A stretch of 64,000 bases of DNA from CAVTAV01 sp963732795 (GCA_963732795.1 CAVTAV010000001.1:186001-250000); one strand, 5' to 3'; positions 26,033 through 35,549 are shown, counted from the first letter of the stretch. The notes: a model not told the origin generated them from the sequence alone. A program made the numbers and translations.

Positions 26033-26126
26033 ACGGGGTCGGCTCGTACCGGCCGGCCCTGTTGCCCTCCGTGGGCGTTTCCTCCCTAAACTTGAGCCAT
26101 TCCGCCATGCGGAATGGCTTTTTTTT
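26033..26126 (+). ncRNA. Putative trans-acting sRNA, alpha-r14 (MmgR/NfeR1)-like
   Basis: A stand-alone transcript of about 95 nt is bounded by a plausible promoter and a strong intrinsic terminator (10-bp stem at 26095-26104 with 26110-26119, then eight Ts). It contains TTGCCCTCCG and, closer to the terminator, GTTTCCTCCCTAAACTTGAGCC. Unpaired CCTCC-type anti-Shine-Dalgarno motifs next to the terminator stem are the hallmark of the alphaproteobacterial alpha-r14 sRNAs. These base-pair with ribosome-binding sites of target mRNAs. Family assignment is from memory of the motif and needs a covariance search. Confidence 0.6.
26095..26126 (+). terminator. Intrinsic terminator of the putative sRNA
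   Basis: Perfect AGCCATTCCG / CGGAATGGCT stem with a short loop and an uninterrupted run of eight Ts (26119-26126), the best intrinsic terminator in the window. Confidence 0.88.
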
Positions 26127-26228
26127 CGACCGAAATCCAGACCGGGCCAGCCGCTAAGTCCCGGAAAGGCAGTCGGTTTACTCGGCGACCGCGGCGAACC
26201 CGCTGTCGTTCCGTCTTGACGAGGTATC

Positions 26229-27141
26229 TCAACCTGAGATTGCGATCGGCCAGCCTGGGCGATCAGAGTGGTCATGTCCCTGGCGAGCCGGTCGAAGGCG
26301 GGCCGCGCCGGGCGAGCGTGGGCTCGTCCATATAGATCGGCGGCGGTTGATCTCGATCTGCAGCGCATGGACGCCGTTGGCGGGCCGGCCGTATTGCTCG
26401 GTGATGAAGCCGCCGGCATAGGGATGATTGCGCACCACCCGGTAGCCCATCGAGCGCAGCACGGTCTCCGCCGGTCCGCCAGCGCGCCTGCAGCAGCTCT
26501 GGCCGAAGCGGTCGCCGAGCACGATGTCCGGGATGCCCTTTCGATCCGAGCGCCACGAAGCCGCTCGACGGCATGGAATGGCAGTCGATCAGCACCGCTT
26601 GGCCGAACCGGGCGCGGGTTTCCTCGAGCAGGGTTTCGAGCGCCCGGTGATAGGGGAAATAGATCTGCTCGATGCGCCTCAGGACCTCGGCATATTTGAG
26701 CTTGCCGCGATAGATCGCGATGCCGCGCGCGACTTCCCGCGCGACCGTGCCGAAGCCGATCGCGACCCGCTCCGACCGGCTGTTGACATGATCCGGCAGG
26801 GGATCGGCGAACATGTCGGGATCGAGCTCGAACGGCTCGCGGTTCGGCGTCGACATAGGCGCGGGAATAGACCGCCTTCAGCAGCGGCGCACCGAGCGCC
26901 GCCGCGCCCCCGAAGATCTCGTCGACATAGCTGTCCTCCGAAAGGCGCAGCATATGCTCGTCGAGCCGGCTTAGCGACTGCAATTCGGCCGGGTAATAGG
27001 AGCCGCTATGGGGCGAGGACAGGACGAAGGGAATGCGCCGGCCGCCGGGCGCAGACGATCTCATAGGGCGCACGCTCCGCCGCCTGCCGCCTCATCGTTC
27101 GAGGCCGTGGAAGTCGCCGAGCTCGTCGCCGGTTCGTACAT
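26229..27141 (-). CDS. N-formylglutamate amidohydrolase family protein, frame-disrupted
   Basis: Pieces in several frames combine: RIPFVLSSPHSGSYYP, DSYVDEIFGGAAALGAPLL, NREPFELDPDMF, IYRGKLKYAEVLRRIEQIYFPYHRAL, VLIDCHSMPSSG (DCHS zinc/catalytic motif) and MGYRVVRNHPYAGGFITEQYGRP. These are the conserved blocks of the family, which deformylates N-formyl-L-glutamate (HutG-type) or acts on related substrates. About four shifts are needed. Both ends are uncertain: 27141 is the best upstream ATG and 26229 a stop in one frame; the gene should not reach the oppositely transcribed sRNA. Confidence 0.75.
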
Positions 27142-27282
27142 CGCACTTGCTGTCACGGGCCGGTCCTTCACTCCTGTTTATCACATTTTTACCAGTCTCG
27201 CCCAACATCTTGGCCGAAATCACGCCGGCGCCCCGCGCAAACGCGCCGCATAACACCTGATTTCCACGAGCCGGCACCCTCA

Positions 27283-27643
27283 ATGGCAAAGATCCTCCTG
27301 GCCGAAGACGACGATTCGATGCGTCAGTTCCTCAAGCGCGCGCTTGAGAAGGCCGGCCACAAGGTGACGGCGGTCGATCGCGGCGACGTCGCCGTGCCGC
27401 TGATCGCCGGCGGGGCCTATGATCTGCTGTCTGACCGACATCGTGATGCCGGAGATGGACGGCATCGAGCTCGCGCGGCGCGCCGGCAAGCTCGCGCCCA
27501 AGATGCGCATCATGTTCATTACCGGCTTCGCCGCCGTGGCGCTGAACCGCAAGGGCCCCGGCCCGGCCGACGCCAAGGTGCTGTCCAAGCCGTTCCACCT
27601 CAAGGACCTGGTCCAGGAAGTCGACCGCGTCCTGGTCGCCTGA
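27283..27643 (+). CDS. cpdR: Single-domain response regulator CpdR, frame-disrupted
   Basis: MAKILLAEDDDSMRQFLKRALEKAGHKV, then after one inserted base in a CTG run (about 27430) TDIVMPEMDGIELARRAGKL, MFITGFAAVALN and KVLSKPFHLKDLVQEVDRVL. The pattern with FITGFAAVAL and KPFHLKDLV is diagnostic of CpdR. It carries the phospho-acceptor Asp in TDIVMPEMDG and no output domain. In Caulobacter CpdR primes ClpXP for proteolysis of CtrA and other substrates, controlled by the CckA-ChpT relay. Its position just before tRNA-Val is common in alphaproteobacteria. Confidence 0.92.
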
Positions 27644-27760
27644 GGCGTCCCGGACAGCAAATCCAAGGCTTGCCGCGCCCGCCCGTTCCCGATATATCGT
27701 CCCGTGGTCCGACCGGACCCACCCGCCGGCCATCCCGACGCCGGCCGAAGCAATGAATAA

Positions 27761-27835
27761 GGGCGCGTAGCTCAGCGGGAGAGCACTACGTTGACATCGT
27801 AGGGGTCACTGGTTCAATCCCAGTCGCGCCCACCA
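27761..27835 (+). tRNA. tRNA-Val (anticodon GAC)
   Basis: A full cloverleaf: acceptor GGGCGCG/CGCGCCC, anticodon stem CTACG/CGTAG around loop TTGACAT, T-arm GGTTCAATCC, discriminator A and encoded CCA. The GAC anticodon reads GUC/GUU valine codons. Confidence 0.97.
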
Positions 27836-27986
27836 TTCTACCCCTTGAAAATTTGGCGGATTCCGTCCGCAAGAATTTGGTTGTTTTTGCGGGACCTGCC
27901 GTGGAATTTGCGAGTAGCATGACGCTTGAAGCGGCACCGACGGACAAGAGACCAGCGGCCGCTTCGGGAGATGCAGGGGGGTGACT

Positions 27987-29093
27987 ATGCGCATCATTTA
28001 CCGCGCCGCGTCGGCGCACGCACTTGCAGTGATCGCCACGGTTGTCTTGGCGCTCGTCGTCCCGACCGGCGCGCTTCATGCCGCTGAGCAAGCGAAGGCC
28101 TTGAAGCTACCACCCCCGCCGCCCTTGCCGCCGTCCGTCACGGCCGAGCGCATCGGCGATGGGCCGGTCATCTATCCCGGCATGCCCGGCCTTGAAGGCG
28201 AGCTCGGGCAAAATATCGACGGGCCCTCGGTGGTCAAGGCGCCGTCGTGGCTGAAGAAGCCCTTGGGCAAGTATTACATGTATTTCGCCCATCACCGCGG
28301 CACCTATATCCGGCTCGCTTATGCCGACCGGCCGGAGGGGCCGTGGCATGTCTATGAGCCGGGGACCTTGCGGCTCGACCAGATGACGCATTGCGCGAAC
28401 CACGTCGCCTCGCCCGATGCGCTGGTCGACGAGGCGGCCAGGAAGGTGATGCTTTATTTCCACTGTCCGGTGGAATCGGTGGATGTGAAGCGCGACCGGC
28501 CGTATGAACAGCTTACCTTCGTCGCGACCTCGGCGGACGGGCTGCATTTCAAGCCGGATCAGACGAGCTTCGCCGCGCCCTATCTGCGCGCGTTCCGGTA
28601 TGGCGGCTATACCTATGCGCTCGCGATGTCCGACAAGAAAAGCGCTTATCCGCTCTGGAAGCGCAGCGCCCAGTTCTATCGCTCGAAGACCGGCATGCCG
28701 CCCTTCGAAACCGGGCCCCGCATCATCGACGAGATGCGCCACGGCGCGCTCCTGGTGCGCGGCCATATGCTGCATGTCTTCTACACGGTCGTCGGCGATG
28801 ACCCGGAGCGGATCTACCATTGCGAGGTCGATATGCGGCCGGACTGGACCGAATGGACCGCGACCGCGCCGACCGAAGTCCTGCGCCCGGAGACCAAATA
28901 CGAAGGCGCGGATCTCCCGGTCTCGCAATCGAGAGGCGGTATGTCCGCCGGCCGGGAGCGGGCCCTGCGCGATCCCGCGATCCTCGACGACGACGGCAAG
29001 ATCTATCTCTATTACGCCGTGGCCGGAGAGACCGGTATCGCTGTCGCGCGCGTCAAGTTCGAGGAGCCCGGGACCCCGGCGGCCAAGCCGTGA
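27987..29093 (+). CDS. Secreted protein with five-bladed beta-propeller (GH43/GH32-like) fold
   Basis: About 368 residues. The ATG at 27987 is preferred over a GTG two codons earlier because AGGGGG lies six bases before it. A Sec signal peptide ends near GALHAAEQ. The body holds repeated short strands seen in glycosidase-type propellers: KYYMYFAHHRGTYIRLAYAD, EGPWHVYEPGT, NHVASPDALVDEA, GLHFKPDQTSF and RALRDPAILDDDGKIYLYYA. It may cleave or bind a glycan in the periplasm or outside the cell. A Pro-rich linker follows the signal. Residues for a confident GH assignment cannot be set by eye. Confidence 0.75.
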   Translation: MRIIYRAASAHALAVIATVVLALVVPTGALHAAEQAKALKLPPPPPLPPSVTAERIGDGPVIYPGMPGLEGELGQNIDGPSVVKAPSWLKKPLGKYYMYFAHHRGTYIRLAYADRPEGPWHVYEPGTLRLDQMTHCANHVASPDALVDEAARKVMLYFHCPVESVDVKRDRPYEQLTFVATSADGLHFKPDQTSFAAPYLRAFRYGGYTYALAMSDKKSAYPLWKRSAQFYRSKTGMPPFETGPRIIDEMRHGALLVRGHMLHVFYTVVGDDPERIYHCEVDMRPDWTEWTATAPTEVLRPETKYEGADLPVSQSRGGMSAGRERALRDPAILDDDGKIYLYYAVAGETGIAVARVKFEEPGTPAAKP

Positions 29094-29174
29094 CGGTACT
29101 TCGCCCGGACTAGCGTTCGTCCTTCGACTGATTGAGGCTCACGGCGGCGCGGCTTGCGGGCCTGCGCCCGGCGG

Positions 29175-29810
29175 CTACATCTGCTCGATTTCGGTCATCG
29201 AGAAGCTCGAGCCCTCCGGATTCTCGCCCACCCGAAGCGTCTTGTCGTCGGGGAAGTGATAGGGCGGCACCGGCAGGTTCATCGGCGCGGGAACGCCCTG
29301 GAAGACGCGGCCGGCGAGATCGTATTTCGAGCCGTGGCACGGGCAGTAATATCCGCCCGGCCAGTCCGTGCTCTGAACCGGCTCCGGCCGGAATTCCGGA
29401 ATGCAGCCGAGATGGGTGCAGATGCCGATCAGCACCGAATAGTCCGGCTTGATGGAGCGGTGCCAGTTGTCGGCATATTTCGGCTGCTGGCGGACCGTGG
29501 AATCGGGATCCCGCAGCCGGCCGGTCAGTTCCTTGCTTTGCAACTCCTTGAGCGCGGCGTCGGTGCGGTGCATCACGAAGATCGGGGTCGACCGCCACAT
29601 CACGATGATCTGCTGGCCCGGCTCGACCCTGGACAGATCGACGTCGAGCGGCGCGCCCTGGGCGAGCGTCGCTGCGTCCGGGTTCATCTGATCGATCAGA
29701 GGCCACACCGTGACCGCCGCGCCGACCGCTCCCAGAGCGGTCGTGGCGACAAGAAGAAAATCGCGCCGGGACGGCTTTTCCTCCCCGGGAGTCGAAGCGA
29801 TGGCAGTCAT
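29175..29810 (-). CDS. petA: Ubiquinol-cytochrome c reductase Rieske iron-sulfur subunit
   Basis: 211 residues. The twin-arginine signal/anchor SRRDFLLVATTALGAVGAA is followed by the soluble Rieske domain with CTHLGC and CPCHGS, the four ligands of the [2Fe-2S] cluster, and the flexible hinge. It moves electrons from ubiquinol to cytochrome c1 in complex III. petB and petC, normally the next genes, are absent here; the following gene on this side is the convergent propeller gene. So complex III genes are split in this genome, or the locus is a rearranged copy. Confidence 0.95.
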   Translation of the reverse strand: MTAIASTPGEEKPSRRDFLLVATTALGAVGAAVTVWPLIDQMNPDAATLAQGAPLDVDLSRVEPGQQIIVMWRSTPIFVMHRTDAALKELQSKELTGRLRDPDSTVRQQPKYADNWHRSIKPDYSVLIGICTHLGCIPEFRPEPVQSTDWPGGYYCPCHGSKYDLAGRVFQGVPAPMNLPVPPYHFPDDKTLRVGENPEGSSFSMTEIEQM

Positions 29811-29963
29811 GGCCGGTCACACCTCATCTTTTCTTTGCACAGCCACACGGGCGTTACCTTACCCAAGACGGCGCCCGATACAAGGCGGCAGATTTTCGGA
29901 CGTCGGCGTTGGGACAATTCGCCACACCCGAGGCCCGCGCGCGCCGCCCGGTTGCGAACCAGC

Positions 29964-30338
29964 CTACCAGGCGGGCGATGTATTGCTCGCCTCGCGGCCG
30001 TCCTTCTGCTCGTTATATATCTTCCGCTTACTGAAAAGCCACCGTCCGTCCACTTTTCTGAGCTCGTCCTCATAATGGCCGTAGCCGAGGATCTCGGCCT
30101 TGCGGATCGCCGCGCGGCCGCGCTCCACGCCGTCCGAATAGTCCAACACGCCATCCTCGGTGAAGGTCGAGGCATAGGTGTCGGCATCGCCCCAATCCAT
30201 GGCGAACAGATAGCGCGCCTGCAGGTTCTCGATCTCCGCCCGGTCGTCGGCATAGCTTCCGGCGACACTCGGCCGCATTGCCGCGAGGACGAATAGTGCC
30301 GAAATTCCAGCCAGTTGGCCAAATCGTGAAATCGTCAT
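29964..30338 (-). CDS. Small secreted SnoaL/NTF2-like protein, possibly internally shortened
   Basis: 124 residues, starting at 30338 after GGAGAG. A signal peptide ends near RPSVAGS. IENLQARYLFAMDWGDADTYASTFTEDGVLDY and GHYEDELRKVDGRWLFSKRKIY match the two ends of SnoaL-like proteins. The middle block of the family, usually about 40-50 residues with HxxxN-type strands, seems missing between AAIRKAE and ILGYGHYEDEL, without a frame change. The fold may be incomplete. Ligand unknown. Confidence 0.72.
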   Translation of the reverse strand: MTISRFGQLAGISALFVLAAMRPSVAGSYADDRAEIENLQARYLFAMDWGDADTYASTFTEDGVLDYSDGVERGRAAIRKAEILGYGHYEDELRKVDGRWLFSKRKIYNEQKDGREASNTSPAW

Positions 30339-30570
30339 CGGGCTCTCTCCTTGTCGGTGGACTCGAGAGTCCGGCCCCGTCCGGCCCCGAGGGTGGGAAG
30401 CGTGCCGAAACGGCGAAGGCATAAGCCGAATCGTTCGTGTAATACGTTCGGCGTGCCCGTGTCGCACCGCACGAGCCGTCCTTTCGGTCAATCCCGCAAA
30501 TCTCGGAATTTGAAGGGGATGTCGGTCATGGTCGGCGACCGGGCGAGACAGGGTTTGAAATCGAAACGGT

Positions 30571-30594
30571 TAGTGTGAGAATGCGTCAACACTA
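30571..30594. promoter_or_regulatory. Inverted repeat in the divergent promoter region
   Basis: TAGTGT and ACACTA are separated by 12 bases, about 40 bases upstream of the unknown secreted protein and within the 296-base gap to the SnoaL-like gene. TATACA overlaps its end as a possible -10. It could be a dimeric repressor site; evidence is only the symmetry and position. Confidence 0.35.
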
Positions 30595-30634
30595 TACAAA
30601 ACCACATACAAAGCACCAATCGAGGGGGAGCTCT

Positions 30635-31451
30635 ATGCGATATCGTTTGACGGGCGTCGTCGTGGCAGCCGCGGCGGCGATCCTGGCCTTTGGTCCTGTC
30701 GCGGGCCATGCTCAGGACCAGAAACGCCCGGATCGGATTGCGGGGAAGCCTAATTTCAACGGCATATGGCGGGCGTTGAACATCAGCCTACTGGAACCTG
30801 GAAGCCCATTCGGCGGCGCCGGTTCCGGAATTCTGGCGGATGGGCGCGATCATGTCGATCCCGGCGGGCAAGAGCGTGGTCGTGGGCGGCACGATCCCCT
30901 ACAAGCCCGAAGCGCTCAAGCAGAAGATGGAGAACGAGAAGAACTGGCCCAAGGACGACCAGGCGGCGAACTGCTATATGCCGGGCATTCCGCGCGCCAA
31001 CTACATGCCCTATCCCTTCGAGATCGTGCAGGGCGACCAGAACATCCAGTTCGTCTACGCCTTCGCCAAGAGCAACCGCATCGTCTATATGAAGGAGAAG
31101 GTGCCGGCGCCGATCGACTACTGGATGGGCATGTCGAACGGGCATTGGGAAGGCGACACGCTGGTGGTCGTGGTCAACGGCAACGACGACCGGACCTGGC
31201 TCGACCGGGCGGGCGATTTCCACAGCAACAAGATGGTCGTGACCGAGCGCTTCAAGCTGATCGACAAGAACACGATCGACTACGAAGCGACGATCAATGA
31301 TCCCGAGACCTTCACCAAGCCCTGGACCATCAAGATGCCGCTCTATCGCGACATCAGCCCGGATGCCCAGCTTCTGGATTACAACTGCGTCGAGTTTTCG
31401 GAGAGGAAAATCTACGGACACCTCGAGAAATTCCCCGACGAGGACAAATAG
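30635..31451 (+). CDS. Secreted protein of unknown function, frame-disrupted
   Basis: I do not recognise the family. The ATG at 30635 follows CGAGGGGGAG. A signal peptide ends near GHAQDQ, then GKPNFNGIWRALN; after one shift at about 30780-30788 it continues TAYWNLEAHSAAP, GGTIPYKPEALKQKMEN, NCYMPGIPRANYMPYPFEI, WMGMSNGHWEGDTLVV and YRDISPDAQLLDYNCVEF. NGIWR near the start and GHWEGDTLVV occur in a family of secreted proteins often found next to DUF6152 proteins, as here. About 271 residues. Probably co-expressed with the DUF6152 gene 90 bases downstream. Confidence 0.75.
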
Positions 31452-31543
31452 ATCAGGAAATTATCGTCAATCGGGCGGACGACCCGAAGCGGTGTGGCGA
31501 CGCTCGTTGAGAAAAGACGACGAAACAGGAGATGATTAGTCCA

Positions 31544-31972
31544 ATGCGAATCAAGTACTTAGCAATCGCCGCGGGGCTTCTCGCAATGACCGGGGCGGTA
31601 AAGCCGGCGGCGGCGCACCATTCCTTCGCGGCAGAGTTCGACGTCAACCGGCCGATTGTGCTGACCGGCACGGTGATCCGGATGGAATTCTCCAATCCGC
31701 ATACCTGGCTCCATGTCCGCGTCGTGACCAAGGACGGCAAGACCCAGGACTGGGCCTTCGAAGGCGGCGCGCCGAACGCGCTCGTCCGACGGGGCTGGGG
31801 CCGGGAGTCGCTGCCCAAGGGCGCCAAGGTCAAGGTCCAGGGCTTCCAGGCCCGTGACGGATCGTTCCGGGGCAGCGGCCGGACGGTGACCTTCGTCGAT
31901 ACCGGCAAGCAGCTCTTCATGGGCTCGAGCGGGGCCGGCGCGCCGCCCGACGAGCGGGGCGGGCAGCAGTAA
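31544..31972 (+). CDS. Secreted DUF6152 family protein
   Basis: 142 residues from the ATG at 31544; an in-frame ATG at 31532 directly abuts the CAGGAG ribosome-binding site and is less likely. A signal peptide ends at KPAAAHHSF. HHSFAAEFD, LTGTVIRMEFSNPHTWLHV and a C-terminal beta strand VTFVDTG define DUF6152, a small periplasmic OB-like domain of unknown role. It follows the unknown secreted protein. Confidence 0.85.
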   Translation: MRIKYLAIAAGLLAMTGAVKPAAAHHSFAAEFDVNRPIVLTGTVIRMEFSNPHTWLHVRVVTKDGKTQDWAFEGGAPNALVRRGWGRESLPKGAKVKVQGFQARDGSFRGSGRTVTFVDTGKQLFMGSSGAGAPPDERGGQQ

Positions 31973-32131
31973 ACAGCGAGCTATTCGATCTTCGCGCCCC
32001 GCGCTTGACAGGGCGCCGTCCGGGCGCTCTTATGACGCCATATTCACGCCCTCGCCGGGAACCTCCGGCGGGGGCGTTCTTTTGCTCGCGGCCGATCCGA
32101 GCCGCCCGGTCTCGAACCCGAGGAGCAAAAG

Positions 32132-33025
32132 ATGCACGACCCCATCGACGACGTCGTCGTCCTCTCCCTGAACGGCACTGATCACCGGATAACCTATCGC
32201 GGCGCGGATAAGGGCAATCCCGCCATGCTCATCCTCGGCGCGCCCGGCATGGCGTTCAGCGCCTTCGCCGACCATTTTGCGCCCTGGGAGCGCCGTTTTA
32301 CGCTGGTCCAATGGGATCAGCCCGGCGTCGGCGAGGGACCGCTGACCTTCGATCGCCTGGCGTGTGATGGGCTCGCCGTCGCGGAGGCTGCGCGGCAGCG
32401 CCTGTCGGTCGACCAAAATCGCGATACTGGCGATTTCCGGCGGCACGATCACCGGCCTCAAGATGGTCCGCGCGCAGCCGGATATCTTTTCCGCCTATGT
32501 CGGCACCGGCCAGATCGTGAATTGGGCGCGGCAGGATGCGTTGAGCTACCGGCTCGTCCTCGACCGGGCGCGCGCCATGGGCGATGAGGACGCCGTTCGA
32601 GAGCTGGAGCGCATCGGCCCGCCGCCCTATGCGGATATCGAGGGCGATATGGTCAAGTCTCGCTACGCCGGCGCCCCGACGGAGGCGGAGCAAACGGCGT
32701 TTGCGGCGGCCATGCGCCGTCTGTCCGGGGCCGAGGCGTTGCGCGACCGGGTCACGGCGGCCTTCGAAGCGGTTCGCGCCGAGATCATGTCCTTCGACGC
32801 CGACGCCCTGGGCCTCACCTTCGGTCTTCCGATGCTCTTCATCCAGGGCGCGGAAGATCTCTATCATGTAACATCGGAGGTTGAAGCCTATGCCGCCCGG
32901 CTCCATGCGCCGAAAAAGCGGTCGAATTGATACCCGCCGCCGGCGCTTCGGCCTTTCTCCTGTCCGACGCCTTTCTGGCTGCGCTTTTGCGCCATCTATC
33001 CCCGGATGGGGCATCCGGTGGATAA
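32132..33025 (+). CDS. Alpha/beta hydrolase (proline iminopeptidase-like), frame-disrupted
   Basis: MHDPIDDVVVLSLNGTDHRITYRG, LILGAPGMAF (oxyanion strand) and VQWDQPGVGEG lie in the first frame. After a shift near 32405 comes KIAILAISGGTITGLKM, the nucleophile elbow, and GLPMLFIQGAEDLYH. A second shift near 32915 yields VELIPAAGASAFLLSDAFLAALLRHL, ending at 33025, where the catalytic His would normally lie but is not obvious. Natural substrate unknown. Confidence 0.78.
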
Positions 33026-33859
33026 GTCTCGGTCAATCGATCGAACTGCTGAAATTGAGGCCTTCGGGCGACGAAATCGGGGCCGTCGCGGTCCCAGGCT
33101 TCGGCGTCGCTATGGCCGCGCTTGACCGCATGCGCGACCTTGGCGGTTTCGAGCAGGGTGTCGATCTTGGGCAGGAGATCGGCCGCGGCGGTCTGGGTTT
33201 CGGGCGCCAGCGATGCCAGGGCGGCGGAAAACCGGTCGGGGAACATGAGGGCCTGACGCAGGCCCCGGCCAGTCAGATGATTCACCAGCCCGATGAGATA
33301 GCCGAGAATCTGGGCATGGACCTGCGGGTCGCGGATCTCGGCCCCGGCCTTGGCGACGCCGGATTTGGCCATTACGCCGGCAATGAAGGCCTCGGCATTG
33401 GACGGCGCGCTGCGGGGCTTGCCGTCGGGCCCGGTGTCGCGCTCGCCGTCGATCAGAGCCGAGCGCCGCACGGATCGCGGCAGGCCCCGCAAAGGCGTCG
33501 ACAGCCAGAACCGGATGCGGGTCAATACGTCGGACAGGGGGCTGCCCTTGACGACGAAGTCGTCGCCCCCCGCCTCGATCACGTTCCGCACGACGGAGGG
33601 AGCATCCGTGGCGGTTAGGAACATGATGGGGAAGGGCTCGCTATAGGTCTCGCGGATGCGCCGACAGGTCTCGACGCCGTCCATCTGCGGCATCATCACG
33701 TCGAGCATGACCAGCTTGGGCAGGCCCTGCTTCAGCCGTTCGAGGCCTTCCGCCCCGCTCGCCGCCGTCGCGACCGAGATTCTGATGTGCGCCGAGCGCG
33801 GTCTCGTAGAGCTTGCGCACGAGCGGATCATCGTCGATCAGAAGGATATCGGTCGTCAC
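32839..33859 (-). CDS. Response regulator with unknown C-terminal domain, frame-disrupted
   Basis: MTTDILLIDDDPLVRKLYETALG starts at 33859; after a shift near 33795 it continues ASGAEGLERLKQGLPKLVMLDVMMPQMDGVETC (phospho-acceptor Asp in LDVMMPQ), FLTATDAP and VKGSPLSDVLTRI. The usual K-P of the last motif is replaced by K-G. The remaining ~150+ residues are helical with no known DNA-binding or GGDEF motif. The open frame runs to 32839 but overlaps the convergent hydrolase by ~190 bases, so the true end is probably near 33.0 kb and another indel is likely. It begins 31 bases after mgtE. Confidence 0.75.
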
Positions 33860-33889
33860 GTCGTCCTCGCCGGTGTCAGCGGCCGGCCC

Positions 33890-35285
33890 TCAGAACAGGA
33901 TCAGCGAAGCTAACCCCAAAAATGAAAGAAATCCCACCACATCCGTGACGGTCGTGACGAAAACAGTGGATGACACGGCAGGGTCGATATTGAGCTTCTG
34001 CAGCGCGAGCGGGATCAGGATGCCGGCGAGACCGGCGGCGAACATGTTGATGATCATCGCCGCGCCCAGCACGCTGCCGAGAATCGGCGAATGGAACCAA
34101 AGCCCGGTCAGCACGCCCATGATGATGGCGAGCGCGATGCCGTTGGCGACGGCGACCAGCGTTTCCTTGTTGATGATGCGGAGCGCATTGGCCGGCGTCA
34201 GCTCGCGGGTCGCGATTGCGCGCACGGCCACCGCGACGGTCTGGGTCGCCGCATTGCCGCCCATCGAGGCGACGATCGGCATGAGCGCCGCAAGCGCCAC
34301 CAGCCGCTGAATCGCGCCGCCGAACTGGGCGATGACCACCGAGGCCAGGATCGCGGTGCCGAGATTGACCAGGAGCCAGGTGAAGCGGGTCTTGGTCGTG
34401 GTGAAGATCGAGTCGTGGATGTCGCTTTCCGCCACGCCGCTCAGATACATGATGTCCTCTTCGGCCTCCTCCTGGACGACCTCGACGACGTCGTCGCCCA
34501 TGATCACGCCGATCAGCCGGCCGGCGGCATCGACGACCGGCGCGGAGACGAGCCGGTATTGCTGGAACAGATAGGCGACCTCTTCCTGGTCCATATCGAC
34601 CGGGATGATGTTCGGCTCCTTGTCCATGATGTCGCGAGACCGCGACCTCGCGCTTGGAGCGCATGGCGCGGTTCAAGGCGATGGTGCCGACGGGATGATG
34701 GGTCGGATCGACCACGATGATCTCGTAGAAATCGTTCGGCAGGTCGTCGGTCTCGCGCATGTAGTCGATGGTCTGGCCGACGGTCCAGAATTCCGGCACC
34801 GCCACCAGATCCTGCTGCATCAGGCGGCCGGCGCTGTCCTCGGGATAGCCTAGCGCCTCGGTGAGGGCCTGGCGTTCCTCGGCCGGGATCTCGGTCAGAA
34901 CCCTGTCGCGCTCGGCCTTGTCGAGATCCTGGAGGAGATAGACGGCGTCGTCGGTATCGAGCTCGGTGACGGCGGCCGCGAGCTGCTCGGGCTCGAGAAG
35001 GTCGACGACCTGGTCGCGAACCGTCTCGCCGAGCTCGGTCAGGGTCTCCGGCTTGAGGTCGGCGCCGAGGAAGGTGATGAGCTTTTCGCGCTCGGCCGAG
35101 CTGATCTGCTCGAGAAGATCGGCGAGGTCGGCGGCGTGGAGCGATGCGACCAGCTCCTTGCAGAGCGGCGCGTCGTCTTCGTCGAGCGCGTCCGAGACCG
35201 CCCGCACGACATCCGCGTCCAAGCCGACCACGGCTTCGGCGGCGGGCGCCTCGACGGTTGGCTTCTCGATCTCGTCTTGGTCCAT
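33890..35285 (-). CDS. mgtE: Magnesium transporter MgtE, frame-disrupted
   Basis: Start MDQDEIEKPT at 35285. The N domain has a superhelix of acidic repeats (LLEQISSAEREKLITFL, LPNDFYEIIVVDPTHHPVG), with CBS domains (GTIALNRAM, LVSAPVVDAAGRLIGVI). After one shift near 34640 comes the five-helix membrane domain with LMPIVASMGGNAATQT, the MgtE selectivity signature, and DVVGFLSFLGLASLIL. About 465 residues. It imports Mg2+ through a CBS-gated channel. The following response regulator is close and possibly co-transcribed. Confidence 0.92.
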
Positions 35286-35425
35286 CGGACGCCTCCCCTG
35301 CGGTCGGAATGCCGCACAGGGTCCAGAGAGCCGCTTCGCGGACGATATAAATCGGCCGCTAGGCGTCATCAAGGCCGCGACTGAAGAATGACGCGGCGGT
35401 GGCTGCTCGTCTACCGATTGAATGC

Positions 35426-35450
35426 AGGACCCGATCCAACGGCGGGTCCT
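35426..35450 (-). terminator. Possible terminator after tRNA-Leu
   Basis: Perfect 8-bp stem AGGACCCG/CGGGTCCT with a 9-base loop, 15 bases past the tRNA 3' end on the leftward strand. The T-tract is poor. Confidence 0.45.
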
Positions 35451-35464
35451 TGATAAGCTCAGTT

Positions 35465-35549
35465 TGGTGCGGTCGAGAAGACTCGAACTTCCACGGGTTG
35501 CCCCACAGCGACCTCAACGCTGCGCGTCTACCATTTCCGCCACGACCGC
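35465..35549 (-). tRNA. tRNA-Leu (anticodon GAG)
   Basis: The leftward strand folds as a class II tRNA: acceptor GCGGTCG/CGACCGC, anticodon loop TTGAGGT, a long variable arm, T-loop GTTCGAGTC and encoded CCA. GAG reads CUC and CUU leucine codons. Confidence 0.97.
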
